NCBI RefSeq assembly: GCF_001809535.1
Contig: NZ_KV797910.1
Coordinates: 146,560-210,559, forward strand
Direction of reading: 5' to 3'
Length of the DNA: 64,000 nucleotides
Source of the DNA: Aerococcus sp. HMSC062A02
Lineage (GTDB): Bacteria > Bacillota > Bacilli > Lactobacillales > Aerococcaceae
Positions 59,728 through 64,000 of the stretch are shown here, piece by piece. How positions within the stretch are numbered: position 1 is the first letter of the stretch; each line of letters starts with the position of its first letter. A program made the position numbers and the translations under genes. The notes under the pieces were generated by a model, which did no database searches, had not been told where the DNA came from, and saw only the letters and a list, made by a program, of their open reading frames with translations.

Positions 59728-60624
59728 ATGGAAAACTGTTTACTCATTATTAATCCTGTCGCTGGTAACGGCTTGGGACGTGCAGTCGCTCCCGAATTAG
59801 ACTGGACCTTGGCCAAAAGTTTTGCGCATACTCATTTAGTTTTTACCCGAGGAGTAGGTGATATAGCACGCATTATTGGCCATTACCACGACCAGGTGGA
59901 CGCTGTTTTTGTGGCAGGGGGTGACGGCACCCTTAATGAGGCGGTCAATGCACTGGCCCCTTATCACTTTGATCGACCCTTGGGCTATATGCCTCTAGGA
60001 ACGGTGAATGATATTGGTCGGGTTTTGAAAATTTCCCAACAACCCAAGGAGGCGCTCAGGCAGCTTTCCCGCCTACGAACTTGTTCTGTCGATCTGGGGC
60101 GGATTAATAACCAATACTTTATGAATGTTGTTGCTGTGGGACAGATTCCTGAAGCCGTTAAAGAAACAAAGGCAGAAGCTAAGAAGCGCCTAGGCAAGCT
60201 GGCCTATGTGGCAGACGGCGTTCAAGCCTTCTTCCAATCCAATGCCCAGACGTATGACATCATCGCGGATGGCGACCACCATATCGTTGAGACTGAACTC
60301 ATCTTGATCTGCTTGACGAACTCAGTAGGGGGGATCGAACATATGGTTGAGCGCGCTCGGATTGATGATGGTTGGGCCCACCTACTCTTTCTCAAGAACC
60401 GTCATAGTCTTGAATTTGTCCCTGAACTCCTTCAGAGTGCTCTTCAAGGGGATATTTCCGCTTCTAAGTTTGTCCAGTACAGACGGGCTAAGGATATCCA
60501 ATTAAAGGCCTTAGATCAGCCGATGACTTCCAATGTCGACGGCGATTCCGGGCCCAAGCTACCTGTTCATGTTGAAGTCCTAGCAGGCCAGCTTAAGCTG
60601 CTCGTGCCTGACTTAAGAACTTAA
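59728..60624 (+). CDS. diacylglycerol kinase family lipid kinase
   Basis: 298 residues, AAAGGAGG upstream. N-terminal LLIINPVAGNG, the nucleotide-binding FVAGGDGTLNEAVNAL and PLGTVNDIGR form the DAGK catalytic signature (DagK/YegS/BmrU type). The C-terminal domain (VDLGRINNQYFMNVVAVGQI, VDGDSGPKLPVHVEVL) is the beta-sandwich of the same fold. Likely recycles diacylglycerol formed during lipoteichoic acid synthesis. The exact substrate is not visible. Confidence 0.9.
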   Translation: MENCLLIINPVAGNGLGRAVAPELDWTLAKSFAHTHLVFTRGVGDIARIIGHYHDQVDAVFVAGGDGTLNEAVNALAPYHFDRPLGYMPLGTVNDIGRVLKISQQPKEALRQLSRLRTCSVDLGRINNQYFMNVVAVGQIPEAVKETKAEAKKRLGKLAYVADGVQAFFQSNAQTYDIIADGDHHIVETELILICLTNSVGGIEHMVERARIDDGWAHLLFLKNRHSLEFVPELLQSALQGDISASKFVQYRRAKDIQLKALDQPMTSNVDGDSGPKLPVHVEVLAGQLKLLVPDLRT

Positions 60625-60698
60625 GTTGCGTAAAACCCTAAAATTTGCTATTATTGATACGTTAATTTGAAAATTATTTTAGGAAAGAAGGGGCTTTT

Positions 60699-61433
60699 GT
60701 GTCAGGACATAATAAATGGAGTAAAATTAAAAACACAAAGGGCGCGGAAGACGCCAAACGTGCCAAGGTTTTCCAAAAATTATCACGGGAAATCTATATG
60801 GCAGTTAAACAAGGTGGACCGGAGCCGAACTCCAACCCCGCCTTGCGGATGGTGATGGATAAAGCTAAGTCCGCCAACATGCCAAAATCTAATATTGAGC
60901 GTGCTATTGATAAAGGTAGTAATCAAAATAGTGGTGAAGATTACGATGAAGTAACTTATGAAGGCTATGGTCCTAATGGGATTGCCGTTTATGTCGAAAC
61001 TTTAACAGACAATACTAACCGTACCCTGAGCAATGTGCGGACCATCTTTAACAAGAATGGGGGCAGTTTGGGAGAATCAGGCTCTGTTGCTTTCATGTTT
61101 GACCGTAAGGGTTATATTGCCATTGAACGCGAAGGCTTAGATGTTGATGAAGATACCATGCTGATGGAAGCCTTAGAAGCAGGCGCTGAGGACCTCCAAG
61201 TTTCGGACGAAGTTTTCGAAATTTATAGTCAAGCAGAAGACTTTGGTGATGTGCGTGATGCCTTGAAAGAAGACGGTTATGAACTTGCCAGTGCCGAATT
61301 AACCATGGTCCCTAAGACACTGATTGATTTACCAGCTGACAAGGCAGAAACTTTTGAAAATCTGATCGACAAGCTTGAAGATGATGATGACGTGCAAAAC
61401 GTTTATTACACGACAGAATTACCTGAAGACTAA
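60699..61433 (+). CDS. yebC: YebC/PmpR family protein
   Basis: 244 residues from GTG 60699 (MSGHNKWSKIKNTKGAEDAK), with AGGAAAGAAGG upstream. The N-terminal basic helical domain and NPALRMVMDKAKSANMPKSN, YEGYGPNGIAVYVETLTDN, FNKNGGSLGESGSVAFMFDR are all standard. The C-terminal DLPADKAETFENLIDKLEDD ends the third domain. Known as a transcriptional regulator and, more recently, as a translation factor that helps at polyproline stalls. Confidence 0.95.
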   Translation: MSGHNKWSKIKNTKGAEDAKRAKVFQKLSREIYMAVKQGGPEPNSNPALRMVMDKAKSANMPKSNIERAIDKGSNQNSGEDYDEVTYEGYGPNGIAVYVETLTDNTNRTLSNVRTIFNKNGGSLGESGSVAFMFDRKGYIAIEREGLDVDEDTMLMEALEAGAEDLQVSDEVFEIYSQAEDFGDVRDALKEDGYELASAELTMVPKTLIDLPADKAETFENLIDKLEDDDDVQNVYYTTELPED

Positions 61434-61445
61434 GTCAAAAATATG

Positions 61446-61482
61446 AGAAAAAAAGCTGGGCCTCGGTCCAGTTTTTTCTTTA
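61446..61482 (+). terminator. rho-independent terminator behind yebC
   Basis: AAAAAAAGCTGG and TCCAGTTTTTT around GCCTCGG. Confidence 0.85.
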
Positions 61483-61490
61483 GGACAAAC

Positions 61491-61519
61491 TTGAGCAGGT
61501 CTTGTAAATTTGCTACTCT
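61491..61519 (+). promoter_or_regulatory. promoter of the ABC exporter pair
   Basis: TTGAGC, 17 bases, TACTCT, about 40 bases before the first ABC gene. Confidence 0.5.
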
Positions 61520-61559
61520 AGAACTAATCTTTAATGAATGAAGGGAGAGTCACCTGGCT

Positions 61560-63293
61560 ATGCGTGTCATTGATGTGCTTAAAGAAAATAAGTGGCGGGC
61601 GCTGACGGGTTTTATTTTTAAGAGCCTTGAAGCCATCTTAGAATTATTGGTGCCGTTTTTAATGGCTCATATTATTAATTACGGGATTCATCCAGGAAAT
61701 TTGGACTATATTAAGAGCCGGGGGATTTTCTTGTTTATTTTGCCTCTGTGTGGCTATCTCTTGGCCTTAGTCTGCCAATGGTTCGCTTCCTTAGTCTCCC
61801 AATCCACGGGAAGCAAGTTGCGGTCTCTTTTGTTTGACCAGCTTAACCGCTTGGACCTGCAGCAGAGTCAAAGTTTAGGGTCAAGTTCGATTGCCAATCG
61901 CATGATTAATGACACCCACAATATCCAGGTCTGTATTGCTATGGCCATCCGTCTGGCTTCGCGTTGTCCGGTCCTATTGGTCGGTGCCATGGTCATGTCT
62001 TTTATTGTTAGCCCCCAGCTTGCTCCTATCTTTATTCTGGGCGGTCTAGTTTTGGGAACAATTCTTTCTCTTATTACCTTGGCTTCTAACCGCATCTTAG
62101 CCGGTATCCAAAAAGCTTTAGACTATTTGGGTCAACTTTTTGCTGAAAATTTATCAGGGATGCGAGACATCCGGTCTTTCGCCAGTCAAAAGCGTGAAGT
62201 CCAGCGCTTCGAAGAGGCTAACCGAGACTGGAGGAAGCAGCAGGTTGCCTTGGCCCGGGTTCAATCGCTGGCCAATCCTGCTAGCCTCTTTGTGGTTAAT
62301 TTATTGATCGCTCTTATTCTGTATTTTGGCGGGGGACTAGTGAACCGAGGGGCCTTCCAACAAGGCGAAGTGATTGCTCTTGTCAATTATATGAATACCA
62401 TCCTTCTAGCCCTTAATGTCTTGGTCCAGGTGCTTGTAATGATTAGTCGGGGGGTAGCTGGAATCCAACGCGTGGATGAATTGCTAGCTCTTGAGCCAAG
62501 TATTGTAGATCCTGTGCCCAATCACCGCTGCCCCGTACACCTAGAAGAACCAGCACTTGCTGTTAAGATCGACCAGCTAAGCTTTGCTTACGGACAAAAA
62601 GCTGTACTTAAAAATATTAATCTAAACTTAGCCCCTGGTGGCTTCTATGCGATAGTAGGTCCTACGGCGGCAGGGAAAAGCACTTTGATTCATTTGCTTG
62701 AGCGTTTTTATAAGCCGTCAAGCGGTCAGATTTTTTTGAATGGACAGGATACCCAAGAGATGGCCCTTACTGAGCTTAGACAAATGATCAGCCTAGTCCC
62801 CCAGCATGCCAGCCTCTTGACCGGGACGATTCGTTCTAACTTGCTTTTGGGCAGGGCAGATGCGACAGATGAAGAGCTCTGGCGGGCCCTGGAAGACGCC
62901 CAGGCCGCTCACTTTGTCAGCCAGCTTGATGGGGGCTTGGATGCTCCGGTTAGCCAGGGCGGGAAAAATTTCTCAGGGGGCCAACGCCAGCGCTTGACAA
63001 TCGCTCGCGCCCTGGTCAAGGAGGCCGGACTTCTTATCTTAGATGACGCACTGAGCGCTCTTGATTTTGCCACCGAGGCTCGGATTCGTTCGACCCTTGC
63101 CCAAAAATCAGCTAGTGTCTTATTGGTTTCCCAACGCTTAGCCTCAGTGCTTGAAGCTGACCAAATTATCGTCTTAAACTATGGCCAAGTCGAAGCGGTT
63201 GGAAAGCATGATGAGCTACTTGCTCAGAGTCCTAGCTATTATGCCATGGCCAAGTCACAAAAATTAGTAGAAGGAGGCGAGTCCCTTGCTTAG
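61560..63293 (+). CDS. ABC exporter half-transporter 1 (permease-ATPase)
   Basis: 577 residues. Six-helix membrane domain (LLVPFLMAHIINYGI to NYMNTILLALNVLVQVLVMIS), then an ATPase with a Walker A GPTAAGKST (near 367), the signature NFSGGQRQRLTIARAL and Walker B LLILDDALSALD. In the last the catalytic Glu after the Walker B Asp is replaced by Asp, as in degenerate sites of heterodimeric exporters, suggesting it pairs with the next gene. The start ATG has GGGAGA 12 bases upstream; GTG 61566 is an alternative. Substrate unknown; multidrug-type exporter is plausible. Confidence 0.88.
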   Translation: MRVIDVLKENKWRALTGFIFKSLEAILELLVPFLMAHIINYGIHPGNLDYIKSRGIFLFILPLCGYLLALVCQWFASLVSQSTGSKLRSLLFDQLNRLDLQQSQSLGSSSIANRMINDTHNIQVCIAMAIRLASRCPVLLVGAMVMSFIVSPQLAPIFILGGLVLGTILSLITLASNRILAGIQKALDYLGQLFAENLSGMRDIRSFASQKREVQRFEEANRDWRKQQVALARVQSLANPASLFVVNLLIALILYFGGGLVNRGAFQQGEVIALVNYMNTILLALNVLVQVLVMISRGVAGIQRVDELLALEPSIVDPVPNHRCPVHLEEPALAVKIDQLSFAYGQKAVLKNINLNLAPGGFYAIVGPTAAGKSTLIHLLERFYKPSSGQIFLNGQDTQEMALTELRQMISLVPQHASLLTGTIRSNLLLGRADATDEELWRALEDAQAAHFVSQLDGGLDAPVSQGGKNFSGGQRQRLTIARALVKEAGLLILDDALSALDFATEARIRSTLAQKSASVLLVSQRLASVLEADQIIVLNYGQVEAVGKHDELLAQSPSYYAMAKSQKLVEGGESLA

Positions 63294-64000
63294 GTCTTTA
63301 CGTGCACTTCTATCTTATTTAAGGCAGGAGAGCTTAAGCTTAGTCTTTATTCTTATTTTGGCTAGCCTATCCGTAGCCTGCCAAATTTTGATTCCGATTC
63401 AAATCGGTGAAGCGGTCAACCAGGTCCTCGGCAGGGGGCAAGTCTATTTTTCTGGCTTATACCAGCAGCTGGCTTATCTCTTGGTCAGTGCCGGTCTCGC
63501 CGCCCTCTTTATGTGGGGGCAAAACCGACTGATTAACCAGCTGAGCTACCGACTTATGGGCCGTTTGCGGATTGATCTTTTTAAAAAGCTGCAAAAATTG
63601 CCCTTGAATTTTATCGACCAGCATGCCCATGGTGACCTAGTCAGCCGAGCGATTAATGACGTGGATTTGGTGGGAAATGGTTTGGTCCAAAGTTTTACCA
63701 ATTTTTTCTCCGGTCTAGCAATGATTATAGGGGTACTAGTAATGATGCTGTCTATCCATGTTCGCACAGCTTTAATTGTCATTGTTCTGACACCTTTGTC
63801 GATTGCGGTGTCCAGTTTTATCGCCAACCGCACCTATCGCTTTTTTCAGACCCAGTTAGCTTTGCGCGGCCAGCTCCATGCCTATACAGAGGAGCTCGCA
63901 GCTAACCAGCTGCTCGTCAAGAGCTTTCAGTATGAAGGCCAGGCGGAGGAAAACTTTAGTCAGCTCAACCAAGAACTCCACGAATCCGGCATTTGGTCCC
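63286..64000 (+). CDS. ABC exporter half-transporter 2 (permease part only, truncated by the window edge)
   Basis: Begins at TTG 63286 with AAGGAGGCGAG upstream, overlapping the first ABC gene by 8 bases, and runs off the right edge after about 238 residues. The visible part has membrane segments (LVFILILASLSVACQILIPI; MIIGVLVMMLSIHV) and the exporter coupling pattern (LMGRLRIDLFKKLQKLPLNF, HGDLVSRAINDVDLVGNGL). The ATPase part lies outside. Overlap implies a heterodimer with the gene before it. Confidence 0.85.
   Translation, partial: MLRSLRALLSYLRQESLSLVFILILASLSVACQILIPIQIGEAVNQVLGRGQVYFSGLYQQLAYLLVSAGLAALFMWGQNRLINQLSYRLMGRLRIDLFKKLQKLPLNFIDQHAHGDLVSRAINDVDLVGNGLVQSFTNFFSGLAMIIGVLVMMLSIHVRTALIVIVLTPLSIAVSSFIANRTYRFFQTQLALRGQLHAYTEELAANQLLVKSFQYEGQAEENFSQLNQELHESGIWS

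Overview
The window reads as a moderately low-GC Gram-positive chromosome of the Lactobacillales. Aerococcus or a close relative is my inference, from the protein style and from a CAMP-factor-like toxin, meso-diaminopimelate dehydrogenase and a CcpA regulon lying together; no rRNA or other marker in the window proves it. Positions 1 to about 29.7 kb are the late half of an integrated siphophage, and the rest is ordinary chromosome. No tRNA, rRNA, insertion sequence or CRISPR array was seen.

Prophage (all genes on +). The order is packaging (terminase small subunit tail, large subunit, portal), a MuF minor head protein carrying a C-terminal zincin domain, scaffold, capsid, head-tail connectors, tail tube, tail chaperones G and GT joined by a -1 frameshift, tape measure, distal tail protein, a tail-tip endopeptidase split by an in-frame TAG, further baseplate proteins, LL-H-type holin, endolysin, a structured noncoding segment and a PBECR4-like nuclease at the right end. 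Integrase, repressor and replication genes lie to the left, outside the window. The large terminase has an in-frame TAA inside its ATP-binding motif, so as written the phage may be unable to package.

The most striking region is 23.9-26.4 kb. Four tandem small tail-tip genes each begin with the same roughly 25-residue N-terminal peptide, run into a pure G tract (8, 8, 9 and 15 G) and then diverge completely. In this sequence the first reads through (ON), while the other three hit a stop just after the tract (OFF), each one base away from restoring a 156 to 189 residue protein. This looks like a phase-variable array of alternative receptor-binding tips.

Chromosome. From 30 kb onward: a TM-helix-repeat channel protein; a secreted CAMP-factor-like protein with a cre-like site upstream and three tandem copies of its C-terminal domain; cysK-cysE; a CorA transporter; lysA-ddh for lysine and peptidoglycan precursors; psuG; trmO; lemA plus a DUF2207 membrane protein; a DUF368 (PopT-type) transporter; glnPQ-type amino-acid uptake genes on the minus strand; zapA-cvpA-mutS2-trxA; mgsA; murI-rdgB; mscS; DUF948 and YtxH envelope proteins; ccpA with two cre-like sites, one overlapping its promoter; a class A penicillin-binding protein; a diacylglycerol-kinase-family lipid kinase; yebC; and the start of a two-gene ABC exporter. 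Long imperfect palindromic intergenic repeats occur after cysE (two in tandem), between trxA and mgsA, and probably upstream of ccpA.
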